The notes beneath the pieces were generated by a model, which saw only the letters and a program-made list of their open reading frames with translations, did no database searches and was not told the DNA's origin. From SAR324 cluster bacterium (GTDB taxonomy: Bacteria; SAR324; NAC60-12), in assembly GCA_015231825.1 (NCBI GenBank), contig JADGAV010000050.1, positions 1 to 32,179 of the forward strand: DNA of 32,179 nt, in the 5' to 3' direction. Made by a program: the position numbers and the translations under genes. This document shows, one piece after another, positions 7,043 to 15,367 of the stretch; position 1 is the first letter of the stretch; each line of letters opens with the position of its first letter.

Positions 7043-9778
7043 ATGACGAATCGAAAAAACATACGATGGGGAATCGTACTTTTCATGCTGTTGAGTTTGG
7101 CAGGGTGCATCAAAGGAGGCACCGATTTTTCTGACGAAGAAAATACGATTGCCAATACTTCTCATTCAACTGGGGAATCCCAGGATTTGGAAGACTCCAC
7201 CGAAAGCACAACAAGCACCACCACGACTTCTCCGAGCACTACCGTCATCATCTCACAGCCTTCGACTTCAGATGAGGAATCCTTCGTCGACAGTGTCTTT
7301 CCAAAATACACAGTCAGTTCCGGGGGCATCCAGACATCTCCCATCCAAATCGAGTTCAATCGGACAATGAACGTCTCCAGCGTCAATGCCGCAGTTTCGA
7401 TCTCGGGAGGAAGCAGCTTTGTTCAATTGACTCCGCTGACCACGGGTGAAACAGCACAGGTGTTTCTTTTTCAACCCAACGAGAGCCTTCAGCTTTCAAC
7501 TATTTATGTGGTATCCATAAGTGCGGCCGCTCGTGACATTTTGGGAAATACCATGCCTGCTGAAGATAAATGGTTGATAAGAATAAGAAATCTGAGTCAA
7601 TCGTTTTCTCCAGATGATAGCGAAAGATTTAAGATTGGAGACACGATGTGCTGTATTCTCGGAATGGAATTGAATGCTGCACTAGACACCCGGGATTTGA
7701 TCGTCTCAGGAGACGGCGGGATCATTCGTCTCAAAAACAACGGAAGCGGAACGTTTACCTCGAGTACCATCAAATCCGAAAATTCCACGGCTCCTTTTTC
7801 TGCACTCACCCGGACAGATGTGGATCAGGATGGGCTGGAAGATCTTGTGATGATGCGCGATGCAGGAAACGATACGGCATACATTTACTCGGTTTTCAAT
7901 CAAATGGATGTCAATTCCAGTAGTCCGTTGATCGCGTCCACCGACACCAAAGTGGCATCGGTCTCACAGGTTTTTTCGCCTGGAAATCGAATAGTTTCAT
8001 CGGATATTAACAATGACGGCAACATTGATCTGGCCTTGACTGACCAGGGAGGAACTCAGCCACGCGTTTTGGTGCTGGGAGGAGTCGGCACCGGGGATTT
8101 TACCGTGGTTTATGAACTTCTGCTCAATAAGAATGCCATGCCTTCGGATCTTGCTTTCACCGATTTCAATCAAGATGGCAATTCTGACATTGCCGTCCTT
8201 TCGACTTCGGGAAAAACCATGATTCTGTATACGGGGGATGGAAACGGAATTTTTTCGGAATTGACGACCGGGGGTTTTGATTCATTGTTTACAAGTCTGA
8301 TTCCAAATCGATTTGCGGTGGCTGATTTTGATGGAGATCGATATCCGGATTTTGTGATTTCCGATCTAGCCAACGACCAAATCGTATATCTATCCAATCA
8401 AAAGGATATGACTTTCAAAATTCTGAGTCAGGTTGCAGTCGGCAGAGCTCCAGGTGCGATTGCCTATGGTCATTTCAACAGTGATCGCCTGTTGGATGTG
8501 GCGGTGGCCAATGTGGAAGACAGGGATGTTTCAATTCTTCTGGGCGATGGTACGGGTGGTTTTACATTGCAGGAAGATCTGGCTGCAAATGGAGAGGTTG
8601 CAGAAATGACTGCTGGCAACCTGAATGGAGATAGCATTGATGATTTGGCGGTAATGTCTACGGATATTTCCGGTTTGAGCATTTATTTTGGTTCGGATGA
8701 CGGTATTTTTACCGCGAACGGCAATGTGAACACAGGGAGCAGTCCCTCTTCAGTAGCAGCGATGGATATCAATGAAGATTCAATTGTCGATTTGATTGTG
8801 AGCAACCGTGATGACAGTGATCTGTCAATCTTGTATGGGAACGGGAAAAATAGTTTTTCCAGACAATCCGATATTGATCTGACGAGCTCGGCAATGCCTC
8901 TTGAAATGATTGTTGGAGATTTTGACAATGATCATACCAATGAATTGGTTACAGTTAATGAAGGGGATAATACCATCACTCTCTTTGTTAAGAAAAATGG
9001 ACAATTGGCGTCTTTGTATTCCGTAAGCGTAACCGGAGACGGCCTTAAAAACGGAGTCGCAGGCGATTTTAACAACGATGGTCAGTTGGATTTGGCGATG
9101 GTGATGTCGAATTCCGATCAGATAACTATCCTGTACAACACGGGTGGCGGTTTCTCTGATCTCAACCAGAATACGATCTCGACACCCTCGAAACCGGTTT
9201 CAATAGCGAGCGGGTATTTCAATTCAGATGATGACCTTGATTTAGCGGTGGTCAATCAAAATGCTAAAACGATTTCGATATACTATGGGACAGGAACGGG
9301 GCACTTCGTCCTTGTCCAGACCATCAGTGCGCCAACCAATGTTCAAACAACGGCTTCGATCCAACTGGGAGAGATTATTGCCATCACTGATGAGAAGAAG
9401 CGGGTCACCGTCCTGGCTGTGATTGATCAGGGGATTCCGGTCACGACGTTTTCACAGCAGAACAATGTGTTTTTGTACACCAACTACAATGGTACTTTTC
9501 TTTTTATTACATCCCTGAGTGTTTCCGCACAACCACGACACATTTCTGCTGCCGATCTCAACGACGATGCCATTCCTGAATTGATCGTGACTGCACCCTC
9601 GCTTCTTGCAGTTTTTACTGATAATGGTGATCGTCTCTATACTGCTGCTTCCACTTCGGTGAACCTGGGAAGCAATCCGCAACGTGCAGTGAGCGCGGAT
9701 TTAAATGGTGATTTGGCTCCCGATATTGTAGTGGTAGATCAAATCAATGATGAACTCTCCATTTTTTTCCAACGTTGA
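7043..9778 (+). CDS. FG-GAP/VCBS-repeat surface lipoprotein
   Basis: A predicted outer-surface or periplasmic lipoprotein of 911 residues. The start at 7043 gives a compact signal (MTNRKNIRW, a hydrophobic run, then the lipobox LAGC with the lipidated Cys at residue 22); longer versions from 7028 or 6971 only add an atypical N-terminus. A Ser/Thr-rich linker (about 35-75) leads to an Ig-like Big_5/SbsA-type domain (about 85-180). The rest holds about twelve FG-GAP/VCBS repeats with Ca-binding-like motifs such as DVDQDGLEDL, DINNDGNIDL, DFNQDGNSDI and DLNGDLAPDI, which would form one or two beta-propellers. These usually mediate adhesion or ligand binding outside the cell. No enzyme domain is visible. 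No strong ribosome binding site was seen. It follows the TPR gene after a possible terminator. Confidence 0.85.
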   Translation: MTNRKNIRWGIVLFMLLSLAGCIKGGTDFSDEENTIANTSHSTGESQDLEDSTESTTSTTTTSPSTTVIISQPSTSDEESFVDSVFPKYTVSSGGIQTSPIQIEFNRTMNVSSVNAAVSISGGSSFVQLTPLTTGETAQVFLFQPNESLQLSTIYVVSISAAARDILGNTMPAEDKWLIRIRNLSQSFSPDDSERFKIGDTMCCILGMELNAALDTRDLIVSGDGGIIRLKNNGSGTFTSSTIKSENSTAPFSALTRTDVDQDGLEDLVMMRDAGNDTAYIYSVFNQMDVNSSSPLIASTDTKVASVSQVFSPGNRIVSSDINNDGNIDLALTDQGGTQPRVLVLGGVGTGDFTVVYELLLNKNAMPSDLAFTDFNQDGNSDIAVLSTSGKTMILYTGDGNGIFSELTTGGFDSLFTSLIPNRFAVADFDGDRYPDFVISDLANDQIVYLSNQKDMTFKILSQVAVGRAPGAIAYGHFNSDRLLDVAVANVEDRDVSILLGDGTGGFTLQEDLAANGEVAEMTAGNLNGDSIDDLAVMSTDISGLSIYFGSDDGIFTANGNVNTGSSPSSVAAMDINEDSIVDLIVSNRDDSDLSILYGNGKNSFSRQSDIDLTSSAMPLEMIVGDFDNDHTNELVTVNEGDNTITLFVKKNGQLASLYSVSVTGDGLKNGVAGDFNNDGQLDLAMVMSNSDQITILYNTGGGFSDLNQNTISTPSKPVSIASGYFNSDDDLDLAVVNQNAKTISIYYGTGTGHFVLVQTISAPTNVQTTASIQLGEIIAITDEKKRVTVLAVIDQGIPVTTFSQQNNVFLYTNYNGTFLFITSLSVSAQPRHISAADLNDDAIPELIVTAPSLLAVFTDNGDRLYTAASTSVNLGSNPQRAVSADLNGDLAPDIVVVDQINDELSIFFQR

Positions 9779-9829
9779 CTTTTCCTCAATGTCCCCGATT
9801 TTGAGTACCGGACTCCCAATTTCATTCTA

Positions 9830-11239
9830 ATGACCCTTTCAAAATCTTCTCTCAATCACATTTATTTCATTGGAATCTGTGGTACCGCGATGGCTTCACT
9901 TGCCGTACTTTTGAAAAAACGCGGGTTTCACGTGACAGGATCAGATCAGAATATCTATCCGCCAATGAGTACTTTTCTGGAAATGCACGAAATTACTATC
10001 CTCAACGGTTTCAAAGAGGTGCATCTCGAAACTCCTCCTGATTTGGTTGTAATTGGCAATGCAGTTTCTCGAGGCAATCCGGAAGTTGAAAAGGTCCTGG
10101 ATTCGGGAATGTCCTTTATTTCCATGGCGGAATTGCTGCGGGATTTTTTTATTCGCGGCAATACTTCTCTGGTGGTTACAGGGACTCATGGAAAAACCAC
10201 GACGTCTTCCATCCTGGCCTGGATTTTTGAGTGTGCCGGTAAAGATCCGGGATTTATGATTGGTGGAGTCCCTGAAAATTTTGGTACGAGTTGTCGAGAA
10301 AGCGGAGGGGATTTCTTCATCACTGAAGGAGATGAATATGACACGGTCTTTTTTGATAAGCGATCAAAGTTTTTTCACTATCAGCCTCAGCAGCTCCTGA
10401 TCAATAACATTGAATTTGATCACGCGGATATTTTTAATTCTTTGGAGGATATTTTGCGAGCCTTCCGACTTCTGCTCAGATTGGTGCCGCGCAATGGGGT
10501 GATTGTTGCCAATGGGGATGACAAAAATGTAATGAATGTCTTGGCTTCTGCATACTCTCCCATTATCACTTTCGGTTTTGACGACTCGTGTGATGTGGCT
10601 GCCGGCCGAATTCAAACGACTCCTGAAGGGACGTCCTTTCAACTGAATTGGCCTGGGCAGGGTGAGTTTGATTTCCATATTCCTCTTTTTGGGGAATACA
10701 ATGTTCGCAATGCAATGGGGGCATTGATAGTAGGAATGCACAATGGAATTACAGCATCTCAGATTCAAAACGCCTTTGATCAGTTTTCCAATGTCAAACG
10801 GCGGCAGGAACTCCGGGGAATCAGAAATGGCATATACGTCTATGATGATTTTGCCCATCATCCTACCGCTGTGAGAGAAACCATTGCTGCAATTAGGCAG
10901 AAACACCCTGATCAACGGATTTTTGCTGTATTTGAACCACGCAGCAATACCAGTGTTTTGAACATCCACCAATCTTCTTTAGTGCTTGCTTTCGAAAAGG
11001 CGGATGAGGTTTTGCTGACCTATCCTCATCGTATGGAAAAAATTTCACCTGGGGAACGGCTTGATGTAGAATCGGTTGTCAGTCAACTCAAACTGCAGGG
11101 TAAGCCTACTGCTTCGTTCAAAGAGACGTCAGATCTTGTTCAGTATTTGATCCAACACGCCCAAACAGGTGATGTTATATTGATTATGAGCAACGGAAAA
11201 TTCGACAATATCCACCAGGCCCTTCTTGATCAGCTTTGA
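9830..11239 (+). CDS. mpl: UDP-N-acetylmuramate:L-Ala-gamma-D-Glu-meso-DAP ligase
   Basis: A murein-recycling Mur ligase of 469 residues. It joins the recovered tripeptide L-Ala-gamma-D-Glu-meso-DAP to UDP-MurNAc in the cytoplasm using ATP. The N-terminal nucleotide-binding domain starts with IYFIGICGTAMASLA. The ATP loop is TGTHGKTTT near 118-126. EGDEYDTVFFDKRSKF near 166-181 is specific to Mpl rather than MurC, and the central NNIEFDHADIF and C-terminal YDDFAHHPTAV and FEPRSNTS motifs are all present. Length matches the family (about 450-470). The protein implies meso-DAP peptidoglycan and so a Gram-negative-type wall. The start is an ATG without a strong binding site, 51 bases after the lipoprotein gene. 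No other peptidoglycan gene is adjacent. Confidence 0.93.
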   Translation: MTLSKSSLNHIYFIGICGTAMASLAVLLKKRGFHVTGSDQNIYPPMSTFLEMHEITILNGFKEVHLETPPDLVVIGNAVSRGNPEVEKVLDSGMSFISMAELLRDFFIRGNTSLVVTGTHGKTTTSSILAWIFECAGKDPGFMIGGVPENFGTSCRESGGDFFITEGDEYDTVFFDKRSKFFHYQPQQLLINNIEFDHADIFNSLEDILRAFRLLLRLVPRNGVIVANGDDKNVMNVLASAYSPIITFGFDDSCDVAAGRIQTTPEGTSFQLNWPGQGEFDFHIPLFGEYNVRNAMGALIVGMHNGITASQIQNAFDQFSNVKRRQELRGIRNGIYVYDDFAHHPTAVRETIAAIRQKHPDQRIFAVFEPRSNTSVLNIHQSSLVLAFEKADEVLLTYPHRMEKISPGERLDVESVVSQLKLQGKPTASFKETSDLVQYLIQHAQTGDVILIMSNGKFDNIHQALLDQL

Positions 11240-11412
11240 TTGACTTGCATTGTTCGAATTTTATCTGCCCATTCCTGCATTCAGTGGATGATGTCTCCGT
11301 CTCTTGAGCCATTCCCCGGGTTTGCTTCAATTCGGTCCGGATACCGAATCTGGATTCTTTTCTGTAGAGATGTTAAAGATCTAGCAGTGATTCATCCACG
11401 AGAGGAAAATTC

Positions 11413-12738
11413 ATGTCAAAAGCAAATTACGAATCAAAATTCTATGCCCTCGAAGATTTAAATCAACTTCGAAATCAAGGAGTGATCATTCCAGCTCCTG
11501 AACAGGTGTGTCTGGGTCGTGAAGTCCCTTTTGAGAGTATTGGCAAAGGAGTGACTCTTCACCCTTTTTGCCGCATCGGCGGCGAGAAAACGAGAATCTT
11601 TCCGGATGCTGAAATTGGTCCGAGAGGCACTGTGGTCATAGAAAACAGCACGGTAGGAAGCGAATCAGTGATTGGAAATCAAGGTTCCGTGACATTGATT
11701 GATACTTTCACAGGTCCCAAAACGGTTTTGGGAAGCGGGGAGGCGGAGCAGTCTGTTATTTTGGGGAAAGAAACAGAGCACAATGATTTTTCCACCGGGG
11801 TTGGATTTCGAATTCGAAAAGGGTCGCTTTACGAAGAAGACGCTTCATCGGCACAACACACTGACACCAAAATGACAGTTTTGTTTCCTTGGGTTACATT
11901 GGGGAGCAATGTCAACCTTTGTGATTTGATGTTGACCGGCGGAGTCGGACCGCAATTGGGAAATTTCACAGAGGTCGGCAGTGGAACCATCCACTTTAAC
12001 TTTACAATTCGCGGAGATAAAGCGACCGCTTCGCTTTTTGGCAACGTCCCTGATGGGGTTTTTTTAAAAGAAAAGCGATTGTTCATAGGAGGAAACAACA
12101 GTTTGCTTGGTCCTTTACAGGCAGAGTTTGGGGCGATGACGGCGGCAGGAGTGAGAATCGCGGGAAAACTGAAGGAAGGTTTGAATTTGGGGAGAGGACT
12201 TCCGGTTGGTCACATGGATTACGATCCCCGGATTTTTTCCAAAACAAAAGAAATTATCAGTCAGCAAGTATCCTATATTGGCCAATTGGTCGCTTTGTTT
12301 CACTGGTACCGGGAAATCCGCTTTCGGTCGGTTCCGTCAGATCTGGAACGTTTATCGCTTTTTCAAGCAGGGCAGCAGACGATTGCTTTGAACATCAAGG
12401 AACGGATTGCTCAGGCAGGACAATTCATTGAGGGCCTGGAAACTTCAATACAAATTCTCAGCTCCCAGGCAATGCCTCCTCGATCAATGATTGAAGAACA
12501 AAAAAAGTTGTTGGAGCACTGGCCTCGTTTGAAGGCGCATCTCGAAAATTATGAAGACTACTTCTGGGAGATCCCCGGTCTTCTTTCCCATGCTTTGGAT
12601 GAGAGCGCTTCCCTTCATACCCGCTATACCGATATTATCCGCAATTTACCGCACGACAGTGTGCAGATTGGTAAATCCTGGTTGGAATCTATTGTCCACC
12701 GGTGCGAGCATCACTTCAGAGATGACCTAAAAGTTTAA
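11413..12738 (+). CDS. GlmU-like left-handed beta-helix protein lacking a nucleotidyltransferase domain
   Basis: A 441-residue protein. Residues about 40-270 show hexapeptide-repeat character: V-I-G-N, T-V-L-G-S-G, S-V-I-L-G, V-T-L-G-S-N. They end with a stretch (LFIGGNNSLLGPLQAEFGAMTAAG, about 222-245) that resembles the GlmU acetyltransferase region (G...L.aPv..g..a.iaAG). There is no N-terminal GxGxGTRM pyrophosphorylase motif. The C-terminal 170 residues are helical and of unknown role. It may be a sugar-nucleotide acyltransferase or a structural LbH protein. A good binding site (AGAGGA, seven bases before the ATG) supports the start. The preceding 173 bases contain only a weak promoter-like pair (TTGACT at 11240, TATCTG at 11262). 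It overlaps the 3' end of the convergent NTAQ1-like gene by 12 bases. Confidence 0.65.
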   Translation: MSKANYESKFYALEDLNQLRNQGVIIPAPEQVCLGREVPFESIGKGVTLHPFCRIGGEKTRIFPDAEIGPRGTVVIENSTVGSESVIGNQGSVTLIDTFTGPKTVLGSGEAEQSVILGKETEHNDFSTGVGFRIRKGSLYEEDASSAQHTDTKMTVLFPWVTLGSNVNLCDLMLTGGVGPQLGNFTEVGSGTIHFNFTIRGDKATASLFGNVPDGVFLKEKRLFIGGNNSLLGPLQAEFGAMTAAGVRIAGKLKEGLNLGRGLPVGHMDYDPRIFSKTKEIISQQVSYIGQLVALFHWYREIRFRSVPSDLERLSLFQAGQQTIALNIKERIAQAGQFIEGLETSIQILSSQAMPPRSMIEEQKKLLEHWPRLKAHLENYEDYFWEIPGLLSHALDESASLHTRYTDIIRNLPHDSVQIGKSWLESIVHRCEHHFRDDLKV

Positions 12739-13308
12739 ATCCAGCCACTCACTGAAAAAGGACTGGCAGTGATAAACGCTGCTGCCATCGTTCAGTTCCC
12801 TGGTCATATCGAGGTAATCCCAAAGAAGGATTTTTTCAGTTGTTTTTCCGACGAGGATTGGCGGATATGGGGGGAACGGAGAAAGAGGCTTACCCTCATT
12901 GCTCAGCATGTGCGACCGGTCAGAATGAAAATGCTGAAGATAGGAATCCAGCGGAACCGTGCGGATAAAGATATGAAATCTTGCGGGCAATTTTTCATGG
13001 TCTGGAAAAGTTTGTTGGAAATAATCAGGCAAAGGAGTTGGAAACGCGAGTCGGCTGTCAAAATCGAAAATTTTCGCATCTCCGGAACTGGGAGTTTTTA
13101 GTAGAAGCACATGATAATCCCAAAGGATCGGGAAATCTTTTTCACATGAAATCTGATCGAACAAAGGAATCTGCCTGCCCGCATTGGAAAGCAGCAACAC
13201 TGTAAGATCTGCAGAAGAACAGTCTTCTGCAATCAATGATTTTCCGAGCAGCCAGATGTTTTCCTCACAAAACCGGGCGGTATATTGGTATTTGTTTTTT
13301 GAATACAT
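12727..13308 (-). CDS. Protein N-terminal glutamine amidohydrolase (NTAQ1-like)
   Basis: A 193-residue homologue of eukaryotic NTAQ1, the Cys hydrolase that deamidates N-terminal Gln to Glu and so marks proteins for the N-degron pathway. Visible family blocks are YTARFCEENIWLL with catalytic Cys14, FPILWDYHVLLL with His66, IFDFDSRLAFP with Asp82, DSYLQHFHSDRSHM, and the proline-rich PPYPPILVG. These match human Cys28, His81 and Asp97 in order and spacing, and the length is close to the human protein (about 205). The start is set at the ATG at 13308; a TTG start at 13350 would add 14 residues without a binding site. The gene converges with the beta-helix gene, overlapping it by 12 bases. In bacteria the Nt-Glu product could be leucylated by a Bpt-type transferase and read by ClpS, which is inference. 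No signal peptide, so it is cytoplasmic. Confidence 0.88.
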   Translation of the reverse strand: MYSKNKYQYTARFCEENIWLLGKSLIAEDCSSADLTVLLLSNAGRQIPLFDQISCEKDFPILWDYHVLLLKTPSSGDAKIFDFDSRLAFPTPLPDYFQQTFPDHEKLPARFHIFIRTVPLDSYLQHFHSDRSHMLSNEGKPLSPFPPYPPILVGKTTEKILLWDYLDMTRELNDGSSVYHCQSFFSEWLDLNF

Positions 13309-13537
13309 ATCGGCTCTATGCCGCGGTTTCAACTGTGGCCGGACAAACAAAGGCGGGCGGGCTTTACTTTGAAAGTTGTCCTCGATCTAGTTTTTCAGGT
13401 GCGGGGCAGATTCTGAATGCCTGAGTGTCCTGAGCTTTGCGAATTGAAGTCCGGCGGTCCCCCATAGTTCTCTTTGAGCTTCTTCTGAGCTCACATTTTC
13501 AGCAGAACACTTCGTCGGGTTCTTTATGCAAATGGGT

Positions 13538-15076
13538 TCAATGATTTCTTTGAAAGTTGGTAAGATTTCCCTTCTGGTATTTTTCTCGGTTTTTATCTGC
13601 ATCTTCTAGAGCGTCCAGGCAGACTTTGAGGGTTTTTTCCGCAGCTGAGCCCTCCTTGAACTTTTTAGACTGAGCGGTATTGCTCAGGATCTTTTTATAC
13701 CGGTTGAATTTATCGCCTTCCATACGATACAAATGAATGATTCCAAGGCTTCTCGCCATCCGAATTTGAGTGATGGGAGTCATCTCTGAATATATCGGCT
13801 CCACGTGCTGGAGCACTCGTGAAAGGCGGCGTTCCGCATCCAGAGTCTTACCCTGGCTCACCAGTATCTCCGCTTGAATCATCAGATAAACCCCGATTAG
13901 AGTCTGGTGAAAAGCTTTGCTGTTCTGTTTGTCACAATCACTCAGCAAATCGTGAGTTTCGATGGCCAAATCAAATGCAAGAATGGCTTGTTCTTCTGTG
14001 CGCCCATCTGAGGAAAACCAGGAAGAGTCTCCCAAGTTGTTGATGGAATTTAAGCGCTGGTTATGAGTGCGTTCCCAAAGTCGAGAAAAGTATTGCAAAT
14101 CAAACGGCAGAGGAAGCGGCCATGTTCCCAGACTATGAAACAACGATTCCAAAGTCGATGCAAAGTAACAATTCGGACAGACGATCACCTGCATCCGGTT
14201 GTAGTCACAAGCGTCAAATCCTTCTCTGGGAGACGTATAGACTGTGGTCCCAAAAATATTGTCATGCGTGGTCATGCTGCCTTTGTTCAAACTCCAATAA
14301 GGGAAGTCCTTGTGCCCGCAGTTCCGGCATTGCATATTGAATCCTGAGAGTGACTTGTTTGTGGTTGGCAGGGGTTGCAAGGCTTTGTTGTAGGAGTCTG
14401 GATCATAATATTGCGGGACGCCATGATTGATTGTGACCGGATGCGTGTACAGGATTTTGATATAGATAATCCCTTCCATTTTTTTATCAAAACGGTGAAT
14501 TTTTCCGGTAATCGGGGCATAAAGCAATGGTGAATCGTTCCTGGAGTCACTTTCTGGAGGATAAAACTTTAAAGTGACGATTGTGCGTGGGTTGAGTACG
14601 TTTGCCATCGAGAGGACACAACCTTCCATGCCGATGTAGACGCAACGAACGGTTTCAATCTGTCCTTTTGCCTCGATTTGGCAGCGAATGGCAACTTTGG
14701 TCAAATGATCTGCAATTTCCAGAAATTTATCGACCACCGGTGCAGGAAAACCGAGTAATTTTGCAGCTTTTCTGAAAAATTTTTCTTCCTCTGGATGAAA
14801 ATCGTCGTCGATGACAATAAATTGAATCAGATATTTTAAAATCGTGAATCCTTTTTCTTTTTCAATTTGAAGCGATTCCAGTTGAGGCATCTGCTTGGCT
14901 TTGACCAGATCGAGCAATGCAGAAATGTCCGCCGGATTGTCCAAAAAGGTAAGGATTTGCCGAAGAAATTCCAGTTCATATTTTTCGACAATACCATCCG
15001 AGATGATGACCCCGGCAATCGCCTTCGCAAACCAGTTTTTTACCTCCGGTGTCAATGTAGCAAGAAATTCTTCCAT
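13538..15076 (-). CDS. TerB-like / DUF2225 multidomain protein
   Basis: A 512-residue cytoplasmic protein. Residues about 8-115 look like a TerB-type helical domain: two helical units each with an acidic loop (IISDGIVEKYEL and IVIDDDFHPEEEKFF). Residues about 125-215 are beta-rich and may be a degenerate PilZ-like barrel, since GMEGCVLSM recalls the second PilZ motif but the arginine motif is poor. From about 246 a Zn-binding DUF2225-like region begins with CRNCGHKDF and closes with CPNCYFAS near 300. The rest is TPR-like helices. I know DUF2225 only as an uncharacterised bacterial family; the combination with TerB is unusual to me. AGGA six bases before the ATG supports the start. It is a minus-strand gene about 230 bases upstream of the NTAQ1-like gene, with no recognisable gene between them. 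Confidence 0.65.
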   Translation of the reverse strand: MEEFLATLTPEVKNWFAKAIAGVIISDGIVEKYELEFLRQILTFLDNPADISALLDLVKAKQMPQLESLQIEKEKGFTILKYLIQFIVIDDDFHPEEEKFFRKAAKLLGFPAPVVDKFLEIADHLTKVAIRCQIEAKGQIETVRCVYIGMEGCVLSMANVLNPRTIVTLKFYPPESDSRNDSPLLYAPITGKIHRFDKKMEGIIYIKILYTHPVTINHGVPQYYDPDSYNKALQPLPTTNKSLSGFNMQCRNCGHKDFPYWSLNKGSMTTHDNIFGTTVYTSPREGFDACDYNRMQVIVCPNCYFASTLESLFHSLGTWPLPLPFDLQYFSRLWERTHNQRLNSINNLGDSSWFSSDGRTEEQAILAFDLAIETHDLLSDCDKQNSKAFHQTLIGVYLMIQAEILVSQGKTLDAERRLSRVLQHVEPIYSEMTPITQIRMARSLGIIHLYRMEGDKFNRYKKILSNTAQSKKFKEGSAAEKTLKVCLDALEDADKNREKYQKGNLTNFQRNH

Positions 15077-15154
15077 GGTTTTTCCTGTTTTGCAAAATTC
15101 TACGGTAAAAATTTCATGATTGAACCAATACCAAGCCCAACTTTAACTTGGATG

Positions 15155-15355
15155 TCAAGTAAAAACATGAGTTTGTTGCCTGGAATCTGATCCCGAAACT
15201 AAGTATGCAAGTTTGTCTGCACAAATATCAGGAGAAAGTATTCGGAGCGATATGCACTCCTTGTAAAAGTCCATCACATCGAGACTTCGTTCGAAGTAGA
15301 AAAATTTTGGATCCGGGAAAAGAAGGTCAGAAGCGATGAATGTTTTTTCGAACAC
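15155..15355 (-). CDS. Doubtful 66-residue frame downstream of the FlgT-N-like gene
   Basis: An open frame beginning with GTG directly after the end of the larger upstream gene and in the same reading frame: that gene ends TGA, then CTG CTG CAT TGA, then this GTG. It has no recognisable binding site, domain or signal. It could be a small gene, a lost 3' extension of the upstream gene or chance. The surrounding 291-base interval (15077-15367) holds nothing else I can name. Confidence 0.2.
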   Translation of the reverse strand: MFEKTFIASDLLFPDPKFFYFERSLDVMDFYKECISLRILSPDICADKLAYLVSGSDSRQQTHVFT

Positions 15356-15367
15356 TCAATGCAGCAG

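Noticed and set aside
10364..10972. 202-codon minus-strand frame inside mpl
   Set aside because: It is fully antisense to a well-conserved ligase gene and its translation shows no family features.
13483..13499. Short inverted repeat GAGCT/AGCTC in the gap upstream of the NTAQ1-like gene, as a terminator
   Set aside because: Only five pairs, with no T-run on either strand.
13387..13602. 71-codon minus-strand open frame downstream of the TerB-like gene
   Set aside because: It overlaps the end of that gene by 65 bases in another frame, has a weak binding site and no recognisable domain.
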